NCBI RefSeq assembly: GCF_034479615.1
Contig: NZ_CP140255.1
Span: forward strand, 496,001-560,000
DNA: 64,000 nt
Source: Vreelandella neptunia
GTDB lineage: Bacteria; Pseudomonadota; Gammaproteobacteria; Pseudomonadales; Halomonadaceae
Reading direction: 5' to 3'
The notes beneath the pieces are model-generated. The model saw nothing but the letters and a program-made list of their open reading frames with translations, was not told the DNA's origin and ran no database searches. Of this stretch, positions 27,303 through 36,076 are shown piece after piece. A program made the translations under genes and the position numbers. The number at the start of each line of letters is the position of its first letter. The first letter of the stretch is position 1.

Positions 27303-29063
27303 GTGAAGCACTCACCTGCATACCGCTTAGCGACGACGATTTTGCATGGCTTCGATGAGTATCGCGCGCGTTTTAAAGAGATCACTGCCGATGCCAGCCG
27401 TCGTTTCCGTGACGCGGCGTGGCGCGAAACGCAGCAGGCATCCGCCGAGCGCATCAATCTTTATAAGGAAAAGATTGATGACACTCTGGGGCGCTTAAAG
27501 CGTACCTTTGATCCCGAGGTGGTGTCTCACTGCGAGTGCTGGCGCGAGGCGCGCAACCACTACGCTGAGTTGATCAGCCACCGACTCGATTATGAGCTCG
27601 CTGAAACCTTCTTTAACTCGCTGTTCTGCGCTATTTTCCATCATCGCCATATCCGCAACGACTGGATGTTTGTGTATAGCTCCCGGGAGGATGCCGCCCA
27701 CCGCTCGGGAATTGACCTATGCCGTCGCAAACAGGTTAATGGCGACTGGCAGGCTGCCCTCAAATGGGCGCTTATCGATGCCCCCTTCGAAAATCGCTTT
27801 GCGGAAATAGATCAGGATACTCATCTCGGCGCCACCTTCTTACAGCAGCACTTACCCACGGCGATTTTGAACGCCGGTGATGCTGAAATCGAGTTGCTGA
27901 ATAGCGTCTTTTATCGCAATAAAGGTGCCTATTTGGTGGGGCGAATCCTGGGCGGCGGCGAGCAGGTGCCGCTGGTGCTGCCGGTACTCCATGGCGAAGG
28001 GTTTGGCGAGCAGCAGGGGGGCGACCCTTGCCTACACCTGGATACGGTACTGATCGAAACCGACGAGGTGTCGATTATTTTCTCCTTCACCCGCGCCTAC
28101 TTCCAAGTTGAGGTAGCGGTACCCAGGGAGTTTGTCGATTACCTGCAGCAGCTGATGCCGCACAAACCGGAAGGCGAACTCTACGCTGCCATCGGCTTCT
28201 TCAAACATGGTAAAACCGAATTTTTCCGGGCACTGAATCGTCAGGTGGCGAAGCGCGAGGATCAGTTTATTATCGCCCCAGGCGTGCGCGGCATGGTGAT
28301 GGCGGTGTTTGTACTGCCTAGCTTTCGCACCGTCTTTAAAATCATTAAAGATAAATTTGATCCGGCCAAAGACGTGACCCACGCCGTAGTGCGCGAAAAG
28401 TATCGGCTAGTAAAGCGCCACGACCGGGTAGGGCGCATGGCCGATACTCAAGAATTCTCCAATTTTATTGTCCGCCAGGATCATTTTGCACCGGAGTGTC
28501 TGGAGCACTTACTGGAAGTGGCTCCCTCAACCGTTGTGTTGAAAGACGATAAGGTGATTATCAAACACTGCTACACCGAGCGTATGATGACGCCGCTGAA
28601 CATCTATCTGGAACAGTGTAGCGACCCAGAGAAGGAGATGGTGCTTAAGGATTACGGCAATGCCATTAAACAAATGGCGGCGGCTAATATCTTTCCCGGT
28701 GATATGCTGCTGAAAAATTTTGGCGTGACACGCCATGGAAGGGTGATCTTCTACGACTACGATGAAGTCTGCTACCTCACCGAGTGTCGTTTTCGGCATA
28801 TACCCAAATCCCAGGGTAATGACTTCCAGGGGGGGGATACGTTGTCCATCGGCCCTAACGATATTTTTCCAGAGGAGTTTGGCCCTTTCATGTTCGCTAA
28901 TAAGGCGCTGCGGGATATGTTCACGGCCCAGCACCCCGAGCTATTTGATCCGGAGTACTGGCTGGAACTGCAGCAGGCCATCATCGATGGCCGTGTCATC
29001 GACGTTTATCCTTACCGTAATAAGCAGCGTTTTGCGGGCAGTATCGGCCAGCTAGTATATTAG
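27303..29063 (+). CDS. aceK: Isocitrate dehydrogenase kinase/phosphatase
   Basis: A 586-residue protein matching AceK from end to end. Early YRLATTILHGFDEYRARFKE and HHRHIRNDWMFVYSS belong to the regulatory half; the kinase half includes YAAIGFFKHGKTEFFRAL, the P-loop-like ATP site, and VIFYDYDEVCYLTECRFR, with the metal Asp. It phosphorylates isocitrate dehydrogenase to steer carbon into the glyoxylate shunt and reverses this. The start is GTG with CAGGAG about 9 bases upstream. It is not beside aceB or aceA here. Confidence 0.95.
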   Translation: MKHSPAYRLATTILHGFDEYRARFKEITADASRRFRDAAWRETQQASAERINLYKEKIDDTLGRLKRTFDPEVVSHCECWREARNHYAELISHRLDYELAETFFNSLFCAIFHHRHIRNDWMFVYSSREDAAHRSGIDLCRRKQVNGDWQAALKWALIDAPFENRFAEIDQDTHLGATFLQQHLPTAILNAGDAEIELLNSVFYRNKGAYLVGRILGGGEQVPLVLPVLHGEGFGEQQGGDPCLHLDTVLIETDEVSIIFSFTRAYFQVEVAVPREFVDYLQQLMPHKPEGELYAAIGFFKHGKTEFFRALNRQVAKREDQFIIAPGVRGMVMAVFVLPSFRTVFKIIKDKFDPAKDVTHAVVREKYRLVKRHDRVGRMADTQEFSNFIVRQDHFAPECLEHLLEVAPSTVVLKDDKVIIKHCYTERMMTPLNIYLEQCSDPEKEMVLKDYGNAIKQMAAANIFPGDMLLKNFGVTRHGRVIFYDYDEVCYLTECRFRHIPKSQGNDFQGGDTLSIGPNDIFPEEFGPFMFANKALRDMFTAQHPELFDPEYWLELQQAIIDGRVIDVYPYRNKQRFAGSIGQLVY

Positions 29064-29106
29064 GCCTCTATTTAAGGCGCAGTAGAACATAAACGACGAG
29101 GTAAGC

Positions 29107-29820
29107 ATGGCAGCAAGCCCGCATTTGGTGGTATTTACCGGCTCGGGGATTAGCGCCGAGAGCGGGATTAAAACCTTTCGCGCTAGCGACGGCCTGTGGG
29201 AGAACCATCCGGTCGAGGATGTGGCGACCCCCCAGGCGTGGCAGCGCAATCCGCAGCAGGTGTTGGATTTCTATAATCAGCGCCGCGAGCAGATCCGTCG
29301 CGCCAAGCCCAACGCCGCCCATAAAGCGCTGGCTGCACTAGAGCAAGGTGGCTTTAGCGTCAGTATCATTACCCAAAATATTGATGACCTGCATGAACGT
29401 GCAGGCTCTCGCCATGTATTACATCTACACGGCGAGATTTTAAAAGCACGTTCGTCAATCGATGGACGCATGCGCTACCCGCTGCCGAAAGGTGGCATCG
29501 AACTGGGCAACGTGTGCGACAAGGGCAGCCAACTTCGACCCGACGTGGTCTGGTTTGGCGAGTCGGTGCCGCTGTTTGAAGATGCCTGCGAGCTTGTCAG
29601 TCAGGCTGACTTTCTGCTGGTCGTCGGCACGTCGCTGGCAGTCATGCCCGCCGCTTCTCTGCTCTCATATATTGACTACGACACACCCTGCGCACTGGTC
29701 GACCCGGAGGCGGATAGCCTCAGCCCGCCGGGGGTGCTGGCGATTAACACCACCGCTGGAGAAGGCGTGCCAGCGCTAGTGAATCGCTGGAAGCAGCAGG
29801 GTAATTTGTTGTTGTCTTAG
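29107..29820 (+). CDS. cobB: Sirtuin-family NAD-dependent protein deacylase lacking zinc cysteines
   Basis: A 237-residue sirtuin. The NAD loop FTGSGISAESGIKTFRASDG, the TQNIDDLHERAG segment and the catalytic His in HLHGE (residue 108) are intact. Tyr56 and Arg59 (YNQR) match the pair that favours succinyl-lysine in class III members. The zinc module is degenerate: of the four expected cysteines only Cys137 is found between residues 110 and 150. Deacylase activity is likely but unproven, because zinc normally only stabilises the fold. It follows aceK by 43 bases. Confidence 0.88.
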   Translation: MAASPHLVVFTGSGISAESGIKTFRASDGLWENHPVEDVATPQAWQRNPQQVLDFYNQRREQIRRAKPNAAHKALAALEQGGFSVSIITQNIDDLHERAGSRHVLHLHGEILKARSSIDGRMRYPLPKGGIELGNVCDKGSQLRPDVVWFGESVPLFEDACELVSQADFLLVVGTSLAVMPAASLLSYIDYDTPCALVDPEADSLSPPGVLAINTTAGEGVPALVNRWKQQGNLLLS

Positions 29821-29910
29821 GGCGCTTTCAGCCCCCTCCCACAATAGTTCGCAACCTGATACCAGTACTGGTGCCTAAAGCCACTTGTGGGAGGGAGCTT
29901 TAGCTCGCGA
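29821..29910. repeat. Inverted pair of REP-like elements (BIME-like)
   Basis: Two copies of the head TTGTGGGAGGG face outward from a centre of about 40 bases. The left copy (29821-29844) is on the minus strand and the right copy (29885-29910) on the plus strand; each is followed by a small hairpin, for example GAGC-TTTA-GCTC at the right. The pattern resembles Pseudomonas REP sequences (GTGGGAGCGGGC...). It lies between the convergent cobB and bioA genes and may also act as a transcription stop. Confidence 0.7.
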
Positions 29911-29939
29911 GTGGGCTCTTGGCCTAACGACACTGCCGC

Positions 29940-31211
29940 TTAGCGGCGGCTAAACCACGCCTTCATCACCTCGGTAATCTGGGTAATTTCCGCTTCCGAG
30001 GTGATATAGGCGGGCATGGTATACAGCCAGCGGCCAATGGGGCGCAGCCAAACGCCGCACTCGCGGGCGAAAACGCCTACGCCCTTTAGCGCCTCGGTGG
30101 AGTGCGCTTCGATCACGGCGGTGGCGCCGAGTACTCGAACGTCGGCTACGTCCGGATGTGCGTTCAGCGCCTCATCATCTAAAAGCTCACGGCGTAGTAT
30201 CTGGTTTAAATGAGCAATCTTACCGAGATAGTTTTCGCCTTCAAAAACCCGCAGGCTTTCCAGCGCCACCCGGCAGGCCAGCGGGTTACCCATAAAGGTA
30301 GGCCCGTGCATAAAGGCGTGGTGGGGAGTATCGCCGATAAAGGCATCGTGGACGCGATCCGTGGCGAGCGTTGCGGCGTGACCCAAATAGCCGCCGGTCA
30401 AGCCTTTGGAAAGCACCAGAATATCCGGCGTGACGCCCGCGTGGTCGGCGGCAAACAGTTTTCCTGTGCGGCCAAAGCCAGTGGCGACTTCGTCAAAAAT
30501 TAGCAGCACTCCAAACTCATCGCACAATTCGCGGGCGCCAATGACATAGCTCGGGGAGGTCATATTGAGTCCGCCCGCTGCCTGTAAAAGCGGCTCCATG
30601 AGCAGCGCGGCTATCTCATCATGGTGGCGCTCAAGTACGCAACGCAGGGCGCTAAGATCGTGCTCGACCTGCTCAGCGGTGGCATCAAATGGGGCCGTGG
30701 GGGCCGGGGCAAAATGGTGCTGGGGCAGTAGGCTGGCGAACAGACTGTGCATGCCTTCTTCAGGGTCGCATACTGCCATGCAGCCGGTGGTGTCACCGTG
30801 GTAGGCCTTCATCAGCGAGAGCATCTTTTGCTTGCCGGGGTGGCCGGTGAGTACCTGGTATTGAAGGGCCATTTTCATCGCCACTTCCATACCCACCGAA
30901 CCGCTGTCTGAATAGAACACATGATTCAGCCCGTCCGGGGTAATGCGCACCAGTTCACGAGCTAATTGATCGGCGGGCTCATGCGTCAAGCCGCCAAGCA
31001 TCACATGGCACAGCTCGCCTGCCTGCTCGCGAATGGCCGCCACCAAACGGGGGTGGCCGTAGCCGTGAATCATGCACCACCAGGAGCAGGTGGCATCCAG
31101 TAAGCGCTCGCCACTCTCAAGCACAAAGTGAGCACCGTCACCGCCAACCACCTTAGGTGCGGGCGTCTGGGTTTTTAAGTGGGCATAGGGGTGCCAAACC
31201 GGTGACTTCAT
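29940..31211 (-). CDS. bioA: Adenosylmethionine-8-amino-7-oxononanoate aminotransferase
   Basis: A 423-residue PLP enzyme of aminotransferase class III. WHPYAHLKTQTPAPKV at the start, SWWCMIHGYGHPRLVAAIRE and the PLP lysine in LSKGLTGGYLGHAATLATD fit BioA. It converts 8-amino-7-oxononanoate to diaminononanoate using SAM as amino donor. It is the last gene of the operon and overlaps bioD by four bases. Confidence 0.95.
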   Translation of the reverse strand: MKSPVWHPYAHLKTQTPAPKVVGGDGAHFVLESGERLLDATCSWWCMIHGYGHPRLVAAIREQAGELCHVMLGGLTHEPADQLARELVRITPDGLNHVFYSDSGSVGMEVAMKMALQYQVLTGHPGKQKMLSLMKAYHGDTTGCMAVCDPEEGMHSLFASLLPQHHFAPAPTAPFDATAEQVEHDLSALRCVLERHHDEIAALLMEPLLQAAGGLNMTSPSYVIGARELCDEFGVLLIFDEVATGFGRTGKLFAADHAGVTPDILVLSKGLTGGYLGHAATLATDRVHDAFIGDTPHHAFMHGPTFMGNPLACRVALESLRVFEGENYLGKIAHLNQILRRELLDDEALNAHPDVADVRVLGATAVIEAHSTEALKGVGVFARECGVWLRPIGRWLYTMPAYITSEAEITQITEVMKAWFSRR

Positions 31212-31897
31212 AACGGCTCCAGGGAGAGATAGGGGGCGGCATTCGCGGCGTCGGGGGCATCAAGATGGGGAATAATGCCTAAACAGGGGGCTGCGAGTTT
31301 GGCGTTTAGATGGGCAATATTGGCCTCAAAGCGGGCTGTGTCAGCCGCAAAAGCGGGATCTACCACGCTGCCTGCCCATCCTGCTACTACCAAGCCGTCG
31401 GCGCGAATGGCTTCTGCCGTTAAGCGGGCATGATTCAAGCAGCCTAGCTTTAGGCCAACCACCAGAATCACCGGTAGCTCAAGCGCCATCGCCAGGTCGG
31501 CGAAATCTTCCTGTGCGTTTAACGGTACGCGCCAGCCACCGGCGCCTTCAATCAGGGTGACGTCTCTGGATGTTTGGTTAAGCGTTTCGTGCAGCAAGCT
31601 AACGATGGCGCTAATCTTGAGCGGCTTGCCGACCTCTAACGCGGCAAGATGAGGCGCGATGGCGGGGGCAAAGGTGATGGGATTAACCGTGGTGTAGTCG
31701 ACCGGCGGCACGCTTTGATGCTGAAGGGCGAGAGCATCGCTATTGTGCAGGCCTTCAGGCGTCGCTTGGCTGCCCGAAGCGATAGGTTTTAAGCCCAGCG
31801 TGCTCAACTGCTGTTGGCGGGCGACATATAGCAATCCGCTGGTCACCAATGTTTTACCCGCATCGGTATCGGTGCCAGTCACAAACCAGACGTTCAT
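31208..31897 (-). CDS. bioD: Dethiobiotin synthetase
   Basis: A 229-residue P-loop enzyme. VTGTDTDAGKTLVTSGLLY is the ATP site, and LIEGAGGWRVPLNAQEDFAD with VVGLKLGCLNHARLTAEAI are typical of BioD. It closes the ureido ring of dethiobiotin using CO2 and ATP. It overlaps bioC and bioA by four bases each. Confidence 0.95.
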   Translation of the reverse strand: MNVWFVTGTDTDAGKTLVTSGLLYVARQQQLSTLGLKPIASGSQATPEGLHNSDALALQHQSVPPVDYTTVNPITFAPAIAPHLAALEVGKPLKISAIVSLLHETLNQTSRDVTLIEGAGGWRVPLNAQEDFADLAMALELPVILVVGLKLGCLNHARLTAEAIRADGLVVAGWAGSVVDPAFAADTARFEANIAHLNAKLAAPCLGIIPHLDAPDAANAAPYLSLEPL

Positions 31898-32676
31898 AGC
31901 GATTTTTCCAAGTGCAGCGTTAAGCAGTGGTAGCTCACGGGTAGGCCTTCCGGCTGGCGGAGTTGTTCAAAGCGCGCTTGTGCGGCGGCGACGTCATTTC
32001 GGCTAAGGCTGGCCTGTGGCCGGGCAATCTGGGCGCCGACACCTTTGATAGATGCCATCACCGCCTTCAAGTCAGGGTAATAGAAGCGCTCAACGGTGGC
32101 CGCCTGGCGGGCAATGGTTAAGCCGCTTTCACCGATGGCTCTCTCGACGCTGGCGCGATCAGGTGTTTGCAGCAGCGCCTCCGGGCGCTGCCAGGCAAAG
32201 GCGATCTCCTCCAGGGTGCCGGGCAGCAGCGTCGTAATATGCGCCTGCCCGCCGGGTGTGAGAACCTGGTAAAGCTCCTCCATCACCGCGCCAATGTCGG
32301 GGCACCATTGCACCGCCAAGTTGGAAAACACCAGATCAAATGCATGCTTACCAAACGGCAGTGCCGCAGCGTCGCCCGGTTGCCAATAAATGCTTTCACC
32401 GTGGCGCTGGCGGGCCTGTTCCAGCATGCCGGGGGCTAAATCTAACCCCGTTATACGAGCATTCGGGTAACGTTCAGCCAACCGCTGAGTCCAGTAACCG
32501 GTACCGCACCCCATATCCAACACGTTAAAAGCGTGTGGAGGTAGCGAACCCCAAAGCTTCTCGCCTATTTGGCGCTGGGCAGTGGCGAGCACATCATAGC
32601 GGGGAGCAGCCCGGGAAAAGGCGTGGGCGACCAGTGCCTGCCAGTTGGCCTCACTGTTCAGCATTAGGTCGCTCAT
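31894..32676 (-). CDS. bioC: Malonyl-ACP O-methyltransferase
   Basis: A 260-residue SAM methyltransferase: motif I VLDMGCGTGYWTQRLAERYP near residue 53, then ITGLDLAPGMLEQAR and FDLVFSNLAVQWCPD, a BioC-like signature. It methylates malonyl-ACP so that fatty acid synthesis can build the pimeloyl chain. It overlaps the BioH and BioD genes by four bases each. Confidence 0.93.
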   Translation of the reverse strand: MSDLMLNSEANWQALVAHAFSRAAPRYDVLATAQRQIGEKLWGSLPPHAFNVLDMGCGTGYWTQRLAERYPNARITGLDLAPGMLEQARQRHGESIYWQPGDAAALPFGKHAFDLVFSNLAVQWCPDIGAVMEELYQVLTPGGQAHITTLLPGTLEEIAFAWQRPEALLQTPDRASVERAIGESGLTIARQAATVERFYYPDLKAVMASIKGVGAQIARPQASLSRNDVAAAQARFEQLRQPEGLPVSYHCLTLHLEKSL

Positions 32677-33419
32677 AAAACCGCCATGGTGGCGTTAGCC
32701 ATCTGGTGGGCATGATGGCCAATCGTGGTGGCGAGTGCTTGGGGCTGCGAGAGCATCGGGCAGTGGCCGACACCGTTTAAGTTTTCGCTTATGCGGCGCT
32801 GGGCGGGGCTGATTAATGGATCATGTTCGCCGGTGAGACGTACCACCGGGCAAGGGGAAGCCACTAGGCGTGGGCGATTATCAATCGACCCCAGCCACTG
32901 CAGGCCGGTAGCCAAGGTGATGCTGTCGGCGGGCGGGGTATCGCCTAATAAATCACGTAGTTGCCGGTGAGCCTGCCGGGGGTTGGGCTCCCCTTGGGTC
33001 TGCCAGCGCAAGAAGTGTTGCCACGTCGCGGTGGGATCGCGCTGAAAGGCGCGTTGGAAGGCGTGCAGCTCGGCGCTAGTGACGCCTCCTTTGGCGCTGA
33101 CCTCGTCTTTGACACAGAAAGCATCTCCCGCACCAAGCAGAATCAGGCCCCGAGGTGGGGGGAGGTATGCCAGTAGCGCCGTAGCGAGTAGTCCGCCCAA
33201 TGACCAGCCGACCCAGACTGCATCGCTAGCTAACGGCTCGGCCATAGCGCCTGACAGCTCTTCCAGCGTCGCGTTGGCCCCCAGCGGGGGCGCATCGCCG
33301 TAGCCAGGCCACTCCACCTCCTGGGCTGCTAGGTGTGTGGGCCAATGCGCCTCAAGCGGCTGCCAAATACGCTGGTCGACTCCCCAGCCAGAGAGCAGGA
33401 TTAAACGCGGGGGCTGCAT
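32673..33419 (-). CDS. bioH: Pimeloyl-ACP methyl ester esterase
   Basis: A 248-residue alpha/beta hydrolase. [14 protein letters not shown] gives the oxyanion region, VGWSLGGLLATALLA the nucleophile Ser (about residue 71), LTGEHDPLISP the Asp and GVGHCPMLSQP the His. It removes the methyl group that BioC added, ending chain elongation. In E. coli bioH is away from the other bio genes; here it sits inside the operon, overlapping bioF by 19 bases. Confidence 0.92.
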   Translation of the reverse strand: MQPPRLILLSGWGVDQRIWQPLEAHWPTHLAAQEVEWPGYGDAPPLGANATLEELSGAMAEPLASDAVWVGWSLGGLLATALLAYLPPPRGLILLGAGDAFCVKDEVSAKGGVTSAELHAFQRAFQRDPTATWQHFLRWQTQGEPNPRQAHRQLRDLLGDTPPADSITLATGLQWLGSIDNRPRLVASPCPVVRLTGEHDPLISPAQRRISENLNGVGHCPMLSQPQALATTIGHHAHQMANATMAVL

Positions 33420-34558
33420 AACGCCTCTTGATGCTGGCAGTGGTGGAGCGCGGCTAATAGCTGGTCAATATCGTCGTGCTGATGGCGAGCGCTTAACGTC
33501 ACACGCAGACGGGCCTCACCCTTGGGCACCGTTGGCGGTCTAATCGCCCCCACTTGTATACCCTGTTGCTGGAGCTGCACTGCCCAACTTAGGGTGCGCG
33601 CTTCCTCTCCCAGGATCAGCGGCTGAATGGGGGTGGCCGAATCGCTGAGAGGTAGCCCCAGGTGCAGCGCCTCATGGCGAAAGTAAGCGATATTGGCATT
33701 TAGCTGGGCGCGGCGTTCCGGTTCTCCCTGAACGATCTCCAGCGCTTTTAACGTCGCGGCGGCGATGGCCGGAGGCTGGGCGGTGGTATAGACATAGCTG
33801 CGGGAAAACTGGATCAGGTGATCGATTAACTCGGTATCGCCGGCAACAAACGCTCCGCCGGTGCCTAACGCTTTGCCTAAGGTTCCGACCAAAATCGGCA
33901 CCTCGACGCTATTCCAGGTGCTGCCCACGCAGCCGCTACCATTATCGCCAAGCACGCCAACGCCGTGGGCATCATCGATCATCAGCCAGGCGTTGTGCTG
34001 CTGACTCACTTCGACAAGCGTGGCAATATCGGCGATATCGCCATCCATACTAAAAACGCCATCGCTGACCACGAGTTTGTGCGCGCACTCACTACGCGCC
34101 AGTAAGTTTTCCAAGTCACGGGTATTGCGGTGATGAAAACGCCGCGAGCGGGCACCGCTTAACGCAGCGCCATCAATTAGCGATGCGTGGTTGAGGCGAT
34201 CCTGGAAAATAGCCGTATGGCGATCAGCCAATGCTTGCAGCACGCCGAGATTGGCCATATAGCCGGTAGAAAACAGCAGCGCACGTTCGCGGCCTGTCCA
34301 GCGTGCTAATGCTTCTTCCAGGGCGTCGTGAACCTCCAGATGGCCATTGACCAAATGCGAAGCGCCTGCACCTGCACCGTAACGGCGAGCGCCCGCTGCC
34401 TGGGCCTCACTAACGCGTGGGTCTTGGGAAAGACCCAGGTAGTCGTTACCGGCAAAGTCGAGGGTATTGCTTTTGGCTACCTGTCGAGTGCGCCAGCGCT
34501 CCGTCTGTTGACGATGAGCGCGGGCGTCGGCCAGGCGCTGTTGCCACGCTTTAGACAC
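33401..34558 (-). CDS. bioF: 8-amino-7-oxononanoate synthase
   Basis: A 385-residue PLP enzyme of the alpha-oxoamine synthase family. [19 protein letters not shown] is the usual N-terminal stretch, [18 protein letters not shown] carries the PLP Asp, and [19 protein letters not shown] carries the PLP Lys. It condenses pimeloyl-ACP with alanine. It overlaps bioB by eight bases. Confidence 0.95.
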   Translation of the reverse strand: MSKAWQQRLADARAHRQQTERWRTRQVAKSNTLDFAGNDYLGLSQDPRVSEAQAAGARRYGAGAGASHLVNGHLEVHDALEEALARWTGRERALLFSTGYMANLGVLQALADRHTAIFQDRLNHASLIDGAALSGARSRRFHHRNTRDLENLLARSECAHKLVVSDGVFSMDGDIADIATLVEVSQQHNAWLMIDDAHGVGVLGDNGSGCVGSTWNSVEVPILVGTLGKALGTGGAFVAGDTELIDHLIQFSRSYVYTTAQPPAIAAATLKALEIVQGEPERRAQLNANIAYFRHEALHLGLPLSDSATPIQPLILGEEARTLSWAVQLQQQGIQVGAIRPPTVPKGEARLRVTLSARHQHDDIDQLLAALHHCQHQEALCSPRV

Positions 34559-35627
34559 TGGCGTCTACCGCCAGCTCGGCAACCCGTTCGGCGTGCACCT
34601 GCTGCTGTGCCTGTTGGGCAAGGCGTGCCGCTTGGGTATCTTCGCTCTCGCAGGTTTCGCGCTTTTCAGGGTGCAGGCCCAGCTTGGCAAACAGCGCACG
34701 GTCACGATCCACTTGGGGATTGCCGGTGGTCAGCAGCTTGTCGCCGTAGAAGATCGAATTGGCACCTGCCAAAAACGCCAGCGCCTGGGTCGATTCGTTC
34801 ATCTGCTCACGGCCAGCGGAGAGACGCACATGGCTTTGCGGCATCATGATGCGGGCGACCGCAATGGCGCGTATGAACTCAATGGGGTCTAAGTCTTCGA
34901 CATTTTCCAGCGGTGTGCCGGGCACTTTCACCAGCATATTGATCGGCACGGATTCAGGGTGCGGCGATAGCTTGGCCAGCTGTTGCAGCAGGGCGCTACG
35001 ATCCTGGGCATCTTCGCCCATACCGAGAATCCCGCCAGAGCAGACCTTCATGCCCGCATCGCGCACGTTGGAGAGCGTTTCCAGCCGGTCGGAGTAGGTG
35101 CGGGTGGTAATGATCTCGCCGTAGAACTCCGGCGAGGTATCCAGGTTGTGGTTGTAGTAATCGAGCCCTGCCGTGGCCAAGCGACTGGCCTGTTCCCCGT
35201 CGACCATCCCCAGCGTCATGCAGGTTTCCAGACCTACCGCTTTCACCTGTCGAACCATCTCTTCGACCAGCAGTAAATCCTTATCCCGCGGGCTGCGCCA
35301 GGCGGCACCCATGCAAAAGCGGCTGGCACCGGCTTCTTTCGCTGCCTTGGCTTGTTCGACCACCTTTTCAATTTCCAGCAGCTTCTCTTTCTCCAGCTGG
35401 GTGTTGTAGTGGCCGGACTGCGGGCAGTACTTGCAGTCTTCCGGGCAGGCGCCGGTCTTGATCGACAGCAGGGTAGAGACCTGCACCGCGTTAGCATCAA
35501 AGTGGGCCCGGTGAACCTGCTGGGCTTGGAACAGCAGATCATTGAACGGCAGCGCGAACAGCGCGTTGATCTCTTCTAGCGTCCAATCGTGGCGCTGTTC
35601 GTGAAATCGCTCGTGGGGCACGGTCAT
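34551..35627 (-). CDS. bioB: Biotin synthase
   Basis: A 358-residue radical SAM enzyme. [16 protein letters not shown] near residue 60 carries the CxxxCxxC ligands of the radical cluster, and [18 protein letters not shown] and [14 protein letters not shown] are typical. It inserts sulfur into dethiobiotin. It is the first gene of the operon. AAAGG stands 8 bases before the start, and a -35/-10 pair with an overlapping BirA-like operator lies upstream. Confidence 0.96.
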   Translation of the reverse strand: MTVPHERFHEQRHDWTLEEINALFALPFNDLLFQAQQVHRAHFDANAVQVSTLLSIKTGACPEDCKYCPQSGHYNTQLEKEKLLEIEKVVEQAKAAKEAGASRFCMGAAWRSPRDKDLLLVEEMVRQVKAVGLETCMTLGMVDGEQASRLATAGLDYYNHNLDTSPEFYGEIITTRTYSDRLETLSNVRDAGMKVCSGGILGMGEDAQDRSALLQQLAKLSPHPESVPINMLVKVPGTPLENVEDLDPIEFIRAIAVARIMMPQSHVRLSAGREQMNESTQALAFLAGANSIFYGDKLLTTGNPQVDRDRALFAKLGLHPEKRETCESEDTQAARLAQQAQQQVHAERVAELAVDASV

Positions 35628-35661
35628 GGTGTAAACCTTTTTAACTTTAATAGTTGACGAG

Positions 35662-35691
35662 ACTTTAGCGGCGTTGCGCTTTGGGTGTCAA
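35662..35691 (-). promoter_or_regulatory. bioB operon promoter
   Basis: On the minus strand a consensus -35 TTGACA (35686-35691) is 18 bases from TAAAGT (35662-35667), about 35 bases before the bioB start. The -35 is covered by the BirA-like operator. Confidence 0.65.
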
Positions 35692-35716
35692 CGTTGGAGG
35701 TTTTTTAGGTTTACGG
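35685..35716. promoter_or_regulatory. BirA-type biotin operator candidate
   Basis: Half sites GTGTCAACG and GGTTTACGG are separated by 14 bases, the geometry of the bacterial biotin operator (TTGTAAACC, spacer of 14-15, GGTTTACAA). They match 6 of 9 and 7 of 9 positions. The site overlaps the -35 of the bioB promoter, so biotinyl-AMP-loaded BirA could block the operon. Confidence 0.6.
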
Positions 35717-35770
35717 TGGTGGCGAGGAAATATGCTAGCCTTTGCATAACCCCACCCTAGGTGAGCTACT

Positions 35771-36076
35771 ATGCGTTTGAGCGACTATCAGCGCCAAATG
35801 ATCGTCCAGTCAGTAAAAAGCTGTTTCGGCCCCAAGGCACGGGTGAAGCTATTTGGCTCGCGTACGGATGACAGCCGTCGAGGCGGTGATATCGACCTAC
35901 TGATCACCACGGACATGCAGGATGTTAATGATATCGTCCGGGCCGAAATGCGTTGTCAGGTGCAACTTCAGCAGGCGCTGGGCGAACAAAAAATCGATAT
36001 GTTGATCGACTACCCCAATAGAGGTCACTACCCAGCCATTTTCCGCATAGCCGAACAATCAGGTATTGCGTTATGA
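35771..36076 (+). CDS. mntA: MNT-domain nucleotidyltransferase antitoxin
   Basis: A 101-residue minimal nucleotidyltransferase. KLFGSRTDDSRRGGDIDLLI (residues 27-45) carries the Gly-Ser and the DxD metal pair, spaced GS-x9-D-x-D. In MntA-HepT systems this protein neutralises the HEPN toxin by adding AMP groups to it. The gene overlaps the HEPN gene by four bases (ATGA). It is divergent from bioB. Confidence 0.85.
   Translation: MRLSDYQRQMIVQSVKSCFGPKARVKLFGSRTDDSRRGGDIDLLITTDMQDVNDIVRAEMRCQVQLQQALGEQKIDMLIDYPNRGHYPAIFRIAEQSGIAL

Noticed and set aside
35629..35660. A second BirA-like pair (GTGTAAACC, 14 bases, AGTTGACGA)
   Set aside because: The better half overlaps the bioB ribosome site, where a transcription operator is unlikely; the right half is poor. 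The upstream site at 35685-35716 fits the promoter better.
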